Shown here: positions 15,894-25,641 of the stretch, piece after piece
Numbering within the stretch: the first letter of the stretch is position 1
Layout: each line of letters opens with the position of its first letter
The notes under the pieces: generated by a model
The model's database searches: none
What the model saw: the letters and a program-made list of their open reading frames with translations, nothing else
What the model was told of the DNA's origin: nothing
Assembly (NCBI GenBank): GCA_963842355.1
Contig: CAWJGC010000007.1
Span: 682,001 to 746,000, forward strand
Source: JASHPR01 sp963842355
GTDB taxonomy: Bacteria; Actinomycetota; Actinomycetes; Streptosporangiales; Streptosporangiaceae
DNA: 64,000 nt
Direction: 5' to 3'
Position numbers and translations under genes: made by a program

Positions 15894-16340
15894 TCAGGTA
15901 TTCGGGAGCCGGACGACGGTGACGAAGAAGTTATCAATCTGGCGGATCGCGTCCATGAACTGCTCGAAGTCCACCGGCTTGCTCACGTAGGCGTTGGCGT
16001 GCAGTGAGTAACTGCGCAGAATGTCCTCCTCGGACCGCGAGGTGGTGAGGATCACTACCGGGATAACCCGGAGGCCGGGGTCGGCTTTCAGCTCGGCCAG
16101 CACTTCCAGGCCCCCTCGGCGGGGCAGGTTCAGGTCGAGCATGATCAAGCCGGGCCGGGGCACGTCGGCGAACTCGCCAGCCTGGCGTACGAACCGTAGC
16201 GCCTGCTCGCCGTCGGTCACCACATGCAGCGTGTTGCGAATTTTATGGTATTCAAACGCCTCGCGCACGATGAGCACGTCACCGGCGTCGTCCTCCACGA
16301 GCAGCACGTCGACCATCTCGCCGTTCCCGTTCTCAGGCAT
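15894..16340 (-). CDS. Rcp1-like single-domain response regulator
   Basis: A 148-aa CheY-like receiver. VDVLLVEDDAGDVLIVREAF has the acidic pair, GLIMLDLNLPRRGGLEVLAE the phosphoacceptor Asp, VVILTTSRSEEDILRSYSL the Thr, and ANAYVSKPVDFEQF the Lys. There is no output domain. This layout matches Rcp1-type regulators paired with CHASE3/phytochrome-type kinases. ATG 16340 overlaps the kinase stop by eight bases with GAGAAGG upstream, so the two are translated together. It probably receives phosphate from the upstream kinase. Confidence 0.9.
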   Translation of the reverse strand: MPENGNGEMVDVLLVEDDAGDVLIVREAFEYHKIRNTLHVVTDGEQALRFVRQAGEFADVPRPGLIMLDLNLPRRGGLEVLAELKADPGLRVIPVVILTTSRSEEDILRSYSLHANAYVSKPVDFEQFMDAIRQIDNFFVTVVRLPNT

Positions 16341-17877
16341 CAGCGTCCTTCTCCTCGGGCAGGGCGGGCAGGGTAAAGCAGAACCGGGCGCCAGGAGTAT
16401 GCCCGGTGTCCAGCCACATCCGGCCGCCGTGGTACTCCACGATCTTCCGGCATACCGCCAGCCCGATGCCAGTACCGGGATACGCCTGGCGGTCATGCAG
16501 CCGCTGGAAAATCACGAAGATCCGCTCGGCGTATTCGGGCTGTATGCCGATACCGTTGTCGGTCACCGAGAACTGCCAGAACGCATCAGCCCGTGCCGCG
16601 CAGACGCGGACGCGCGGAGGAGCCTCGGTGCGGAACTTCAGCGCGTTGCTGAGCAAGTTCTGGAAGGCCATGGTCAGCAACGCGGGCTCGGCGCGGACGA
16701 CGGGCAGCGGCCCGTACTCGATGCTGGCCTGGGCCTCTTGGATGGCTATCGAAAGGTTCGCACGAGCCTGCTCCAGGGCCTCGGCACTCGACACGGGCAT
16801 CTGGTCGCCGGCGCTCCGTCCGACCCGGCTAAACGCCAGCAGGTCGTTAATCAGCTCCTGCATCCGCTTGGCGCCATCCACGGCGTACTCGATGTACAGC
16901 TCGGCCTTGTCGTCCAGCTGACCCGCGTAGCGGCGTTGCAGCAGCTGACAGAAGCTGGTTACCTTGCGCAGCGGTTCTTGCAGGTCGTGGGAGGCCACGT
17001 AGGCGAACTGCTCCAGCTCGCCGTTGGATCGTTGCAGCTCCTCGGTCAGCTCGCGCAGCCCGGCTTCGGCCGTCCGCGAGTCCGTCAGCGCCGCCACGAT
17101 GCGCTCGCGCATCCGGTTGACGTCGGTGCCGAGATCGGTGGTCTCGCGAGGGCCGCCGGCTCGCACGACGTGCTCGAAATTACCCTCGGCGGCCTGGCGG
17201 GCGTCGGCGGCGAGCCTGGCGATGGGCCGGACGACGGCGCGGCGGATGGCCAGCGCGAGAAGCACGAGGATGAGCAGCAGGCCCAGCCCGACGGCGATGA
17301 TTACGGTCTGCAGGGTGGTGACGGCATCGTTGAGGTTCGCCACCGCCTGCTGCCGGTACCCCCTGATGTCGCCCTGCAGGACGGCGATCGACGTGCGCAG
17401 CGCGTCGAACTCGGCCTTGCCCCGGTCGATGGCCGGACTGATCACCGGCTTGCCGCGCGCCCGCACCTGGGCGATCGTGGGCGTGGCGTACCGTTCCTGC
17501 CAACTGTTGATCCGTCCGGTCACGACCGCGAGATCGCCGCGGGCACCGGGGACGCTGCCCAGCAGACCCCGCAGCGCGGCTACGGCGTTGCGTTGCTGGG
17601 CCAGCCCGCTGGCGTAGGGCTGCAGGAAGCTCGCCGTGGCGCTGAGTGCATACCCGCGGACCCCGGTCTCCTGGTTGATCATGGCGGCGTCGAGCTGGAA
17701 GGCCTGAATCGCGCCCGGGTCGGCAATGTCGATCACATCCCGCCTGCTGGCCGACAGCGTGTGCAGGGCAAGCCCGGCGATCACGCCCGCGATGGCGGCA
17801 GCCAGCGCCGTGGCGACGATGCCCGCCCAGATCATCCGGCTCAGTGGCCAGGGCCTCCGGATCGCGGCGCTACCCAT
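16333..17877 (-). CDS. CHASE3-domain sensor histidine kinase
   Basis: A 514-aa kinase. There is an N-terminal membrane segment (VATALAAAIAGVIAGLAL), then a helical CHASE3 sensor domain (about 45-185; INQETGVRGYALSATASFL). The second membrane segment is VIIAVGLGLLLILVLLALAI, followed by a HAMP region and coiled coil. HisKA has the phospho-His in YVASHDLQEPLRKV, and HATPase_c has N, G1 and G2 boxes (FQNLLSNALKFR, DNGIGIQPEY, GTGIGLAVCRKI). The sequence around the His is of the Rcp1-partner type. It lies between a PP2C phosphatase and a response regulator in one operon. Confidence 0.92.
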   Translation of the reverse strand: MGSAAIRRPWPLSRMIWAGIVATALAAAIAGVIAGLALHTLSASRRDVIDIADPGAIQAFQLDAAMINQETGVRGYALSATASFLQPYASGLAQQRNAVAALRGLLGSVPGARGDLAVVTGRINSWQERYATPTIAQVRARGKPVISPAIDRGKAEFDALRTSIAVLQGDIRGYRQQAVANLNDAVTTLQTVIIAVGLGLLLILVLLALAIRRAVVRPIARLAADARQAAEGNFEHVVRAGGPRETTDLGTDVNRMRERIVAALTDSRTAEAGLRELTEELQRSNGELEQFAYVASHDLQEPLRKVTSFCQLLQRRYAGQLDDKAELYIEYAVDGAKRMQELINDLLAFSRVGRSAGDQMPVSSAEALEQARANLSIAIQEAQASIEYGPLPVVRAEPALLTMAFQNLLSNALKFRTEAPPRVRVCAARADAFWQFSVTDNGIGIQPEYAERIFVIFQRLHDRQAYPGTGIGLAVCRKIVEYHGGRMWLDTGHTPGARFCFTLPALPEEKDADA

Positions 17878-17904
17878 CGGCCGCCTCGGTGGACGGGGCC
17901 GTCA

Positions 17905-19122
17905 TCAGCTGTCACGCCCGTGGTAGTCGAGAGCAAGCACCGCGAGGTCGTCGTCCAGATCGCCCCCGTTCAGCTCCTGCGCCCGGCTAATCATGCCGTC
18001 GAGCAGCTGATCGACCGACGGCACTGGCGCGGTGCCGTCTGCGCCGCCGGTGGCAGCCTTGATGCCGCTAATGAGCCCGTCGCTGCCGAGCCGTTCCGGG
18101 CCGGGGCCGATCCGGCCCTCGATGAGCCCGTCGGTGTAGAGCACCACCGTCCAGCGCTCGCCGAGTTCTACATCGACGGCCGGCCAGCGGGAGGCATGCG
18201 CGATGCCCGGCGGCATGCAGACCGGCGCGGTGAGCTCGCCCACGCCGGACGGGCTGATCAGTATCGGAGGCGGATGACCGGCCAGGTGCAAGAGCCCGGA
18301 GCGCCGATCGGGCGCCACTGAGAGCATGCACAACGTAGCGAACAGCCGGTCTTCAGGTCGCTCATGCTCGAGCACGTGCTGCACAGCGGCCAGCACCTCG
18401 GCCATTGGCTGCCTGGCCAGCACCATGGTGCGCCATGCCACTCGCAGGCAGACGCCCAGGGCCGCCTCGTCCGGGCCGCGGCCGCAGACGTCACCGATGA
18501 GAGCGTGCAGCCAGCCTCCCGGCATCTCGATCAGGTCGTAGAAGTCGCCGCCCAACTGCATCTGGCCACCGCCTGGCCGGTACCGGGTGGCTACGGTCAG
18601 CTGCGGGTCGGCGATCAGCGGCGATGGCAGCAGGCCCCGCTCCAGCCGGGCGTTCTCCCGAGCGGCGGCCCGGGCCATCGACAGCTCGAGCTGCACCTTC
18701 TCGGCCTGTCTGCGCTCTACCGCGTACCGGATGACCCGGTACAGCAACGCCCCGTCGACATGCCCCTTGACCAGGTAATCTTGCGCGCCCGACCGCACCG
18801 CGGCGGCGCCGAGGAGCTCGTCGGCCAGCCCGGTAAGCACGACGACGGCGATGTCCGGGACGTGCCGCCGCAGCCACCGGACGCCATCCAGTTCGCGGGA
18901 GTCCGGCAGGCCGAGGTCGAGCAGAACGCAGGAGGCACTCTCCAGCAGCGGCCCTGCCTCAGCCAGCGTCCTGGCCCGCTGAACATGCACGGCTGCCGCA
19001 TCCAGCAGCAATTCCTGCACGATCAGCGCGTCGCCGTCATCATCCTCGATCAGCAGGACGTCGATCCGGGCTGGCGCCGACGCGAGCGCGGCGCCGGCAT
19101 CGGGCAGATCCTCGAACACCAC
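17905..19122 (-). CDS. Response regulator fused to PP2C (SpoIIE/RsbU-type) phosphatase
   Basis: A 405-aa two-domain protein. Residues 20-135 are a receiver (IDVLLIEDDDGDALIVQELL, phosphoacceptor in CVLLDLGLPDS). A coiled-coil linker follows. The C-terminal SpoIIE domain has VATRYRPGGGQMQLGGDFYD, GDVCGRGPDEAAL, HLAGHPPPILIS, VLYTDGLIEGR and DDDLAVLALD. Such proteins dephosphorylate STAS anti-anti-sigma factors upon phosphorylation. A STAS gene lies 286 bases upstream in the same direction. It is the first of three co-directional genes, with the kinase 27 bases downstream. Confidence 0.92.
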   Translation of the reverse strand: MVFEDLPDAGAALASAPARIDVLLIEDDDGDALIVQELLLDAAAVHVQRARTLAEAGPLLESASCVLLDLGLPDSRELDGVRWLRRHVPDIAVVVLTGLADELLGAAAVRSGAQDYLVKGHVDGALLYRVIRYAVERRQAEKVQLELSMARAAARENARLERGLLPSPLIADPQLTVATRYRPGGGQMQLGGDFYDLIEMPGGWLHALIGDVCGRGPDEAALGVCLRVAWRTMVLARQPMAEVLAAVQHVLEHERPEDRLFATLCMLSVAPDRRSGLLHLAGHPPPILISPSGVGELTAPVCMPPGIAHASRWPAVDVELGERWTVVLYTDGLIEGRIGPGPERLGSDGLISGIKAATGGADGTAPVPSVDQLLDGMISRAQELNGGDLDDDLAVLALDYHGRDS

Positions 19123-19407
19123 TCCAGCCCTGTCCTATCGTCTGCATCGTCACAGGTGACCGAGCGGCGATCCTGGCCACATCGCCCTCTGATGCCCTTA
19201 GCCAGGCAACGCTCGGCATCCGATGATGGATGCACTCTGGCCGATCCGCGGTATATCTGCCGGTCAGCATCACACGCAGGGTACTTGCATCGCTGTCCCG
19301 GACATTACCGCCAAGCTGGACATCCCCGTTCGCCGCTACAAGATTTACGCCGGTGCCATCGCCCGGCTGGGTCGGCCTGCTCCGGGCCTGGGCCGGACCC
19401 CCGGTCG

Positions 19408-19755
19408 CTAGCGGCCAGGCTCAGCCGGTACCGCGAGCGCTGCCTCGACGGTCGGGTACAGCGGCAGTAGATGGGCCAGGCCGACCAGCTTCACGGTACG
19501 TTCCACCAATCCGCCCTCCGCTACAGCCAGCCGAAGCTGAGCGCCGCTGGCGACCGCCTTGTCGTAAGCCAGCGTGAGCTGGCGGATGCCCGCGGAATCA
19601 CAGAATGTCGTCGCGGTCAGGTCCGCGACGAGAATCGTGACGCCGGGAGCGATGGCGGTGCGCAGCTGCTCGCCGGCCTCGTCCGCGTTGCTGACGTCAA
19701 TCTCCGCTGGCAGGCGCACCACGGCCATCCTGGCACCCGACTCTTGATCAAGCAT
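19408..19755 (-). CDS. STAS-domain anti-anti-sigma factor
   Basis: A 115-aa RsbV/SpoIIAA-like protein. MAVVRLPAEIDVSNADEAGE opens the STAS fold, and TATTFCDSAGIRQLTLAYD contains the phosphorylatable Ser (CDSAG). VERTVKLVGLAHLLPLYPTV closes it. ATG 19755 is preceded by AAGGAGC; an upstream start at 19839 is less likely. It is a natural substrate for the nearby PP2C phosphatase. No anti-sigma kinase or sigma factor is adjacent. Confidence 0.9.
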   Translation of the reverse strand: MLDQESGARMAVVRLPAEIDVSNADEAGEQLRTAIAPGVTILVADLTATTFCDSAGIRQLTLAYDKAVASGAQLRLAVAEGGLVERTVKLVGLAHLLPLYPTVEAALAVPAEPGR

Positions 19756-20014
19756 GACTGAAGCAGCTCCTTGCTCGCGGCAAAAGCCGCTACGGCCTGA
19801 GACTCTCCTACATCGGAACCTGTAGGCAAGCACCCGCATGGGCAGTGTTCACCCGCACCCCGCCCCAAAGGGCGGGCGCGCCACGATGCCAGGGCGATGG
19901 CAGGCGACGGGCTGCCTGACGCCCACGCGGTAGCGCCCACGCGGTCTGCCGGGGCGGCGGCTGTCTGCGTTCGGGCGGCCGCGCGGGGCGGCCGCGGCGG
20001 ACTCGGGCTGTGCT

Positions 20015-22453
20015 CTAGCCGGTGGCAGGGGGCCTGCTGTCCGCAAACGCGGCGGAGAGCCCGGATCGCGAGCTGATCCCGAGTTTGCCGTACGAGCTCG
20101 TCAGGTGGTTTTCCACGGTTCGTTGGGTCACGAACAGGGCCTGCGCGATCTGCCGGTTCGTCTGCCCGGCTGCGGCGAGCTGCGCGACCCGCAGCTCGCT
20201 CGGTGTCAATGCGTCGCGCCCGCGCAAGGCATCACGGCGTGGCCGCACACCGGCGGCCACGAGCTCCTGGCGAGCCCGGTCGGCGAGCGCGAGACCGCCG
20301 AGCGCGTGGGCGAGATCCAGGCCCTCGGAGAGAAGATCGCGAGCCATGGCCCGCGAGCCGCCCCGCCGGTGCGCGCTACCGAGATCGGTCAGTGCGCGGG
20401 CCAGCTCAAGCGGCGCCGCGGAGGAACGGAGCACGGTCACGGCCTCGGTGAGCAGTTCTATGCCGCGGCCCGTGCCCTCGACCACCCCGGCAGCCGCGTA
20501 AGCGAGCGCCTGGCTGACATCGCCGCCATACTGCGCGGCCAGCGCAGCCACGGAGGCGGCGACGGCGGACGCCAGCGGCCAGCCTCGTTGCTGCGCCAGC
20601 CGCAGCCAGGCCTGGGCATCCGCCGCGGCCTCGTCGCCCAAGCCCGCGAACACCAGCACCGAGACCGCCTCGGTCAGCGCGGTCGGGGTGACGGACATCA
20701 GCTGCGGCGTAGCCAGGACCGCCTCGCGCGCGTGCCGGACCGCGCGGTCACGATCGATCCCCGCGGCGAGAAGCTCAATCGCCAGGTTGGCGTGCACCTG
20801 GGGATCAAGTTTCTCGCCGCGTTCCGCCCTGGCTCGCAGCTGATCAAGCAGCGGCCGGGTGACCGGGCGCTTACCAAGATCCCACCGTGCGGTGTTGAGC
20901 AGCGTGGCCTCCAGCGATCTGACCAGCGCGGAGCGATCGTCTCCGTGGTCGCCGATCGCCGCTTGCAGCACATCGACGGCGTCGGCGAACCGCCCGCACA
21001 GCGCGAGCGCGTCGCCGAGCGCCAGCGCGATCTCGCCGCGCCGCGGCCAGTCCGCAGTTGCTGCCAGCGCCTCTTCCAGGTGACCGACGGCGGCAGCCGG
21101 CGCGTGTAAGGTCTGGACTCTGCCGAGCTCGAGCAGGACGTCTGCCCGTGCCGCGACGGGCGGCGGCTCGGCCAGCGCGCGCTGCAGGCACAACGCGGCA
21201 ACGTCCGGGGCACCGCGGCGGTGCGCGTCGGCCGCGGCCCGGCGGAGCTTGGCCACCACCCAGGGATCGCCGGCCTGACCTGCCGCCAGCAGGTGCACGG
21301 TCACCTCCTCCGCCGAGGCGCCGTCGGCATCAAGCATGCGCGCTGCCCGCTGGTGCCAGCGCTGCCGCAATGGGGGCGCGAGGTCGTGATAGATCACCGA
21401 CCGCACCAGAAGGTGGACGAACCGCAGCGCATGCTCGCCTTCAATAAGTCCCTCGATCATCAGCGCGCCGACCGCCTCGGCGCATGCGTCGTCATCCAGG
21501 CCGGCCAGCCACCCGGCGCGCGCGGTGCTGGCGGCGGTGCCGAGCACGGCGACCGCCCTGGCTACCTCAAGGGTCGCGGGCGGCATGCGCCCCAGCTGGA
21601 GGAGCACGCTGCGTGACACGGCGCCGGGAGTCAGTCGGCGCAGGTGCGGCACGTCGGCGTCGGTTCCCTTGACTCCCTCGGCAGCGAGGCCGGCCAGCAG
21701 CGCGCTCAGCAACAGCGGGTTGCCGCCGGTAATCTCGCGGCAGGCGGCCAGGAATGCCGGTGACGGGTCGCCGCCCAGGGCCCCGCGGATCAGCTCGGCG
21801 CAGGCGGCATCGCCGAGGGCGGCAGGCCGCAGCGTCGTCACGCTCGCCTCAGCGGCCAGGCTGGAGATGAGCGCCTTTTCCTGCGCCGTCCCTGCCCTTG
21901 GCTCGCGGACGGTGACCACCAGCAGCACCGCAAGACCCTCGAGCCTGCGCGCCAGATGCGCCACGAAACGCTGCGACGGCTGATCTGCCCAGTGCAGGTC
22001 GTCTACGGCCACCAGCAGGGGTACCCGCTGTGCGATGTCCACGGTCAGCCAGTACAGGCCATGCAGCACCGAGAAGGAGTCTTCCTCGCCCTGGTAACTG
22101 CCGTGGGTCAGCGCCGGAGCCGCCAGCGCGCCAGCGTCGCCTGCCAGCCACTGGGCGCCTTCGGCCCGCAACTCAGGCTCAAACAACTGCCGAGCTACGC
22201 CCCACGCGTACCCGCCTTCGAACTCTGCAGCCCGGCCGACGAGCACTTTCATCCCAGCTTGCTCCGCCCGCTGGCATGCGTAGGTCAGCAGCCGGGTCTT
22301 GCCGATCCCGGCCACGCCTTCCACCAGCAGCGCCGCGCCAGAGCCGGATCCGGCGGACTTGAGCGCCGCAGCAATGGCGCCAAGTTCTGCCGTCCGGTCA
22401 AGCAGCCTGCCAACGGTTACCCGCCCTGCCCGCATGGCAGAGATCGTACGCAT
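20015..22453 (-). CDS. LAL-type LuxR-family ATP-binding regulator
   Basis: A roughly 812-aa STAND regulator. Walker A is VEGVAGIGKTRLLTYA (about residue 45) and Walker B is PLLVAVDDLHWAD. A long TPR-like helical middle follows. The C-terminal LuxR HTH reads LTPSELRVAQLAAAGQTNRQ, VTQRTVENHLTSSYGKLGI. Typical LALs are 850-1000 aa, so this is slightly short. The start is uncertain between TTG 22456, ATG 22453 and ATG 22435. A conserved palindromic motif lies 38 bases upstream at 22491. Such proteins often regulate nearby metabolic or stress genes; no obvious cluster adjoins it. Confidence 0.88.
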   Translation of the reverse strand: MRTISAMRAGRVTVGRLLDRTAELGAIAAALKSAGSGSGAALLVEGVAGIGKTRLLTYACQRAEQAGMKVLVGRAAEFEGGYAWGVARQLFEPELRAEGAQWLAGDAGALAAPALTHGSYQGEEDSFSVLHGLYWLTVDIAQRVPLLVAVDDLHWADQPSQRFVAHLARRLEGLAVLLVVTVREPRAGTAQEKALISSLAAEASVTTLRPAALGDAACAELIRGALGGDPSPAFLAACREITGGNPLLLSALLAGLAAEGVKGTDADVPHLRRLTPGAVSRSVLLQLGRMPPATLEVARAVAVLGTAASTARAGWLAGLDDDACAEAVGALMIEGLIEGEHALRFVHLLVRSVIYHDLAPPLRQRWHQRAARMLDADGASAEEVTVHLLAAGQAGDPWVVAKLRRAAADAHRRGAPDVAALCLQRALAEPPPVAARADVLLELGRVQTLHAPAAAVGHLEEALAATADWPRRGEIALALGDALALCGRFADAVDVLQAAIGDHGDDRSALVRSLEATLLNTARWDLGKRPVTRPLLDQLRARAERGEKLDPQVHANLAIELLAAGIDRDRAVRHAREAVLATPQLMSVTPTALTEAVSVLVFAGLGDEAAADAQAWLRLAQQRGWPLASAVAASVAALAAQYGGDVSQALAYAAAGVVEGTGRGIELLTEAVTVLRSSAAPLELARALTDLGSAHRRGGSRAMARDLLSEGLDLAHALGGLALADRARQELVAAGVRPRRDALRGRDALTPSELRVAQLAAAGQTNRQIAQALFVTQRTVENHLTSSYGKLGISSRSGLSAAFADSRPPATG

Positions 22454-22490
22454 CAACCGGCATGCGCACTATCTCGGATGTCGCGCAAAT

Positions 22491-22510
22491 AACTGTGGTT
22501 CCCACCGTGA
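22491..22510. promoter_or_regulatory. GTGG-N3-CCAC motif, copy 1
   Basis: AACTGTGGTTCCCACCGTGA contains the palindrome GTGG-TTC-CCAC. It lies between the divergent LAL regulator and the small ORF at 22547. A near-identical copy is at 22858. Confidence 0.4.
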
Positions 22511-22546
22511 TGTCCGGGGCTGCTAGCCGGCCTGACCATAACAAAG

Positions 22547-22798
22547 ATGAATGACCAGGTGCGATTGGTGCTGACCGCTGAGATTGCCATGACCGGTGAG
22601 CAGATCGAGGGAACACTACGCTCCCCCCGTCGGCCCGCACGCCATTTCAGCGGCTGGTCAGAGCTGTTCGCCGCGCTGCTGGCGCTCACCTCAGAAGGAC
22701 GCGCAGAGGCCGTCGCGCCGGACGGGCCGGGGCGCGCCTCCGCCGAGTCGCGCGCCAGTGCGGAGCCCGCGAGGCGGAGGAACCACCCATGCGAATAA
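22547..22798 (+). CDS. Small conserved-looking hypothetical protein
   Basis: An 83-residue frame starting MNDQVRLVLTAEIAMTG, with HFSGWSELFAALLALTSEGR in the middle and an Ala/Glu/Arg-rich tail. The compact N-terminal strand plus FSGWSELFAAL helix looks like a real small fold seen in actinobacterial hypothetical proteins, but no function is known. There is only a weak ribosome site. The palindromic motif copy 1 lies 37 bases upstream. Confidence 0.4.
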   Translation: MNDQVRLVLTAEIAMTGEQIEGTLRSPRRPARHFSGWSELFAALLALTSEGRAEAVAPDGPGRASAESRASAEPARRRNHPCE

Positions 22799-22857
22799 CA
22801 CCGAGGACGAGCACCGCCTCCTGGGACCCCGGGAGAAGTACCCGGGCACCCCGCCAA

Positions 22858-22877
22858 AACTGTGGTACCCACCGTGA
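22858..22877. promoter_or_regulatory. GTGG-N3-CCAC motif, copy 2
   Basis: AACTGTGGTACCCACCGTGA matches copy 1 at 19 of 20 positions and lies 57 bases before the truncated vWA gene. Confidence 0.4.
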
Positions 22878-22934
22878 CGCGCCCGGCGGCTGCCGCGCCC
22901 ACCATCCCTTCCATAAGCGAGCGGGGTTGAACCG

Positions 22935-23042
22935 ATGGACGCGATGACCACGACAATGATGCCGGGCGGCGGCATAGCACGGCGTCCGCTGCACGTCCTC
23001 ATCTTGGCCGACTGCTCGGGATCGATGCTGGGCCTGCCGTGA
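22935..23042 (+). pseudogene. N-terminal stub of a vWA-domain (TerY-like) protein
   Basis: A 35-codon frame includes RRPLHVLILADCSGSM, the first strand and MIDAS motif (DCSGS) of von Willebrand A domains, then stops at LGLP. The rest of the roughly 200-residue domain is missing. The 340 bases from here to the hairpin at 23384 hold no recognisable gene. Confidence 0.5.
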
Positions 23043-23383
23043 TCGGGGAGCCGCCGGGGCGATCGGGATGGTGCCGCCACTGCCCGACAGGGAGTCCATC
23101 TCGCCGCCGAACAGGCACTGCCGGTGCCGTCGGGGTCGTTGCGCCAGCCATCCCACCACGAGACCGGCCCGGCATAGGGCCCAAGATGCGATGTTGCTGG
23201 CTAATTCCGTTGGGTGGCGTCCGGAATCGTGTCCATTCACAGGGTGGGGTCGCCGCTGTGACTAAACATGCTTAATGACCAGAGTTACAGCAAGTCAAGC
23301 ACTGGAGTGCCGGTCGCCGTCGCCGGTGCCCAGCCGGCCGCCGCTGGTGTTCAGCTGGCCGCTGCCGCCGCGCGAAGCTGGTG

Positions 23384-23410
23384 ATGAATGTGGAAATGGT
23401 GTACGTGGGT
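23384..23410. repeat. Hairpin repeat copy C, left half plus loop (TSD)
   Basis: The left arm (23384-23404, ATGAATGTG...GGTGTAC) is followed by GTGGGT (23405-23410). That hexamer is both the hairpin loop and the target duplication of the inserted IS. Confidence 0.85.
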
Positions 23411-23449
23411 CCTACGTTCCGCACGTCGGATAGGGCCTTGGGCTGATTT

Positions 23450-23785
23450 TCAGGTCCAGCCTTCGGCGTTGCTGGCGATGCGCAGGGTGAGTTCTTCTAG
23501 GTCGCTGATGAGCTTGCGGAGGGCCTGGGCGTTGGTGAACCAGGGTGCGTAGCGGGCGGCTTGCTCGTCGGTGAGGTTGATGGTGACGGTTTTCCCGTCG
23601 ATTTTGCGGGTCCACTGGTGGTAGGGGCCGTGCAGCCGGCGGGGTTCGCGGGCGCAGCGGCAGGCGGGCTTGCCGCAGCGGATGGCGCGGTCGGTGAGGC
23701 TGCCGGGCATGGCGAAGCCGGTGGCGGCCAGGTGCCGGGCGATGGCGGCCAGGGCCTGGCGGTCTGCTGGGGTGGGCTCGGCCAT
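23450..23785 (-). CDS. DUF6788-type IS accessory protein
   Basis: A 111-aa protein with IRCGKPACRCAREPRRLHGP, a Cys-rich block (CGKPxCxC) followed by YHQWTRKIDGKTVTINLTDE and a C-terminal helix. This matches the DUF6788 family found beside IS1634-type transposases. ATG 23785 fits the family start (MAEPTPADRQAL). It is divergent from the transposase within the same inverted repeats. Its role in transposition is unknown. Confidence 0.75.
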   Translation of the reverse strand: MAEPTPADRQALAAIARHLAATGFAMPGSLTDRAIRCGKPACRCAREPRRLHGPYHQWTRKIDGKTVTINLTDEQAARYAPWFTNAQALRKLISDLEELTLRIASNAEGWT

Positions 23786-23859
23786 GCCGTCTCCTTCCCG
23801 GTGTCCATTGTGGCGTGTCGCTGGGTGACACCGGCAGTCTACAGTAAGAAACTGTAGGC

Positions 23860-25641
23860 ATGGGGATGGCGCTGCCCGGGACGGCCCCGGCACCAGCCGG
23901 CCCGGGCGCCGGGGCCCGGGCCGAGCTGATCGGCGGGCTGCCGGTGGTCAATACCGTGCTGGCGCGGCTGGGCTTCGACGCGATCGTGACCGGCGGGCTG
24001 GGCGAGCCCGGCCGGCGCTGCGCCATCCCCGCGGCCACGGTGATCGGGGTGCTGGTGCGCAACCTGGCCCTGGGCCGGCGGCCGCTGTACGCGCTGGCGC
24101 AGTGGGCGGCCGGGTTCGACGAGGCCGTGGCCGGCCTGGAGGCCGGCCAGGCCGCCCGGCTCAACGACGACCGGGCCGGGCGGGCGCTGGATCAGCTGTA
24201 TGCCGCCGACCGGGCAACGATGATCACCGCGCTGTCGGCGGCCGCGGTCAGCGGCTACCAGATCTCAGCCGCCGAACTGCACAACGACTCCACCTCGCTG
24301 ACCCTCTACGGCGGCTACCGGGATCGCGGGCCGGGCACGCCCGGCGGCAAGGCGGGGCCGCCGCGGCCGGCCGCGGGCTGTCCAAGGACCACCGGCCCGA
24401 CCTCAAGCAGCTGGTGTGGATCCTGACCGCCTGCGCCGACGGCGCGATCCCGTTCACCTGCCGGATGGCCGACGGTGACACCGAGGACTCCGGCACCCAC
24501 ATCGCCACCTGGGAAGCCTGCCGGGTGATCGCCGGGCGCGCCGGGTTCTTGTACATCGCCGACAGCAAGCTGGCCACCCGCGCGAACATGACCCACATCG
24601 CCGGCCAGGGCGGCCGGTTCCTGACCATCTTGCCCCGCAGCCGCAAAGAAGACGCCGCCGGGCGGGACTGGATCGCCGCGGGGAACACCGGCTGGGCCGA
24701 GGCCGCCCGGCTGCCCGGCCGGCGCAAAGCCGGCCCGCCGGTCACCTACCAGGCCGTGCCCGCCCCCGCCCCCTCCGCCGAGGGCTACCGCATCGTATGG
24801 GTCCGCTCCCCGGACAAACAGGCCCGCGACGCCGCCACCCGCGCCGGCCAGATCACCAAGGCCACCGCGGCCCTGGCCGCCCTCGCCGGGCGCCTGGACG
24901 CCCCCCGCTGCCAGCTGCGGACCCGCGCCGCCGTCGAGCACGCCGCCGCCCAGGCCATCGCCACCGCCGGCGCCGGCCGCTGGATCAGCTACCAGGTCTG
25001 CAGCCACACCCTCACCCAGCGCCGCTACCCGCACGCCGGCCTGCGGCCCGGCCACCCCCTACCAGACCATCGAACGGCACCGCTTCACCCTGACGTTCAC
25101 CACCGACCACGCCAAAGCCGCCCGCGACGCCGCCTCCGACGGCTGTTTCCCCCTGATCACCAACGACACCGCCATGACCCCGGCCGAACTGCTCGCCGCC
25201 TACCGGCGCCAGCCCCGCCTCGAACGCCGCCACGCCACCTTCAAACACATCCTGCACGCCGTCCCGGCCGAGCTGAAAAACCAGGCCCGCATCGACGCCC
25301 TCGGCTTCTGCCTCTACACCGCCCTGCTCATCCACGCCCTCATCGAACGCCAGCTACGCAACGCCATCGCCGCCGCCGGGCTACCCGACCTGCCCCTCTA
25401 CCCCGAAGACCGGCCCTGCGCCACCCCCAGCGCCGCACGCGTCCTGGAAATCCTCAGCCCCCTCGCCCGCACCATCATCACCTCCGGCAACCAGAGCCCC
25501 ACCGTCATCCCGCCCGCCCTCACCCCCCTCCAGCAACAAATCCTCACCCTGCTCCAACAGCCACCCAGCGCCTACCAGCAACAACCCGCACAACAACCCG
25601 CCAAATACGCCACAAGACCACGCTCAACATGCGGAACGTAG
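23860..25641 (+). pseudogene. IS1634-family DDE transposase with two frameshifts
   Basis: The N-terminal part (ELIGGLPVVNTVLARLGF, SAAELHNDSTSLTLYGGY) carries the first catalytic Asp region. A -1 shift near 24,360 leads to KDHRPDLKQLVWILT, GTHIATWEACRVIAGR and FLYIADSKLAT (second Asp). A +1 shift near 25,045 leads to YQTIERHRFTLTFTTDHAKA, RLERRHATFKHILHAVP and IDALGFCLYTALLIHALIER (Glu helix). All segments match the IS1634 family in order. As written the gene cannot make a full protein, unless the shifts are sequencing errors. Confidence 0.85.

Noticed and set aside
16021..18321. 766-codon plus-strand frame
   Set aside because: It is antisense to the kinase and phosphatase operon, which has complete catalytic motifs.
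19223..19411. 62-codon plus-strand frame between signalling genes
   Set aside because: There is no ribosome site, no domain and no recognisable composition of a real protein.
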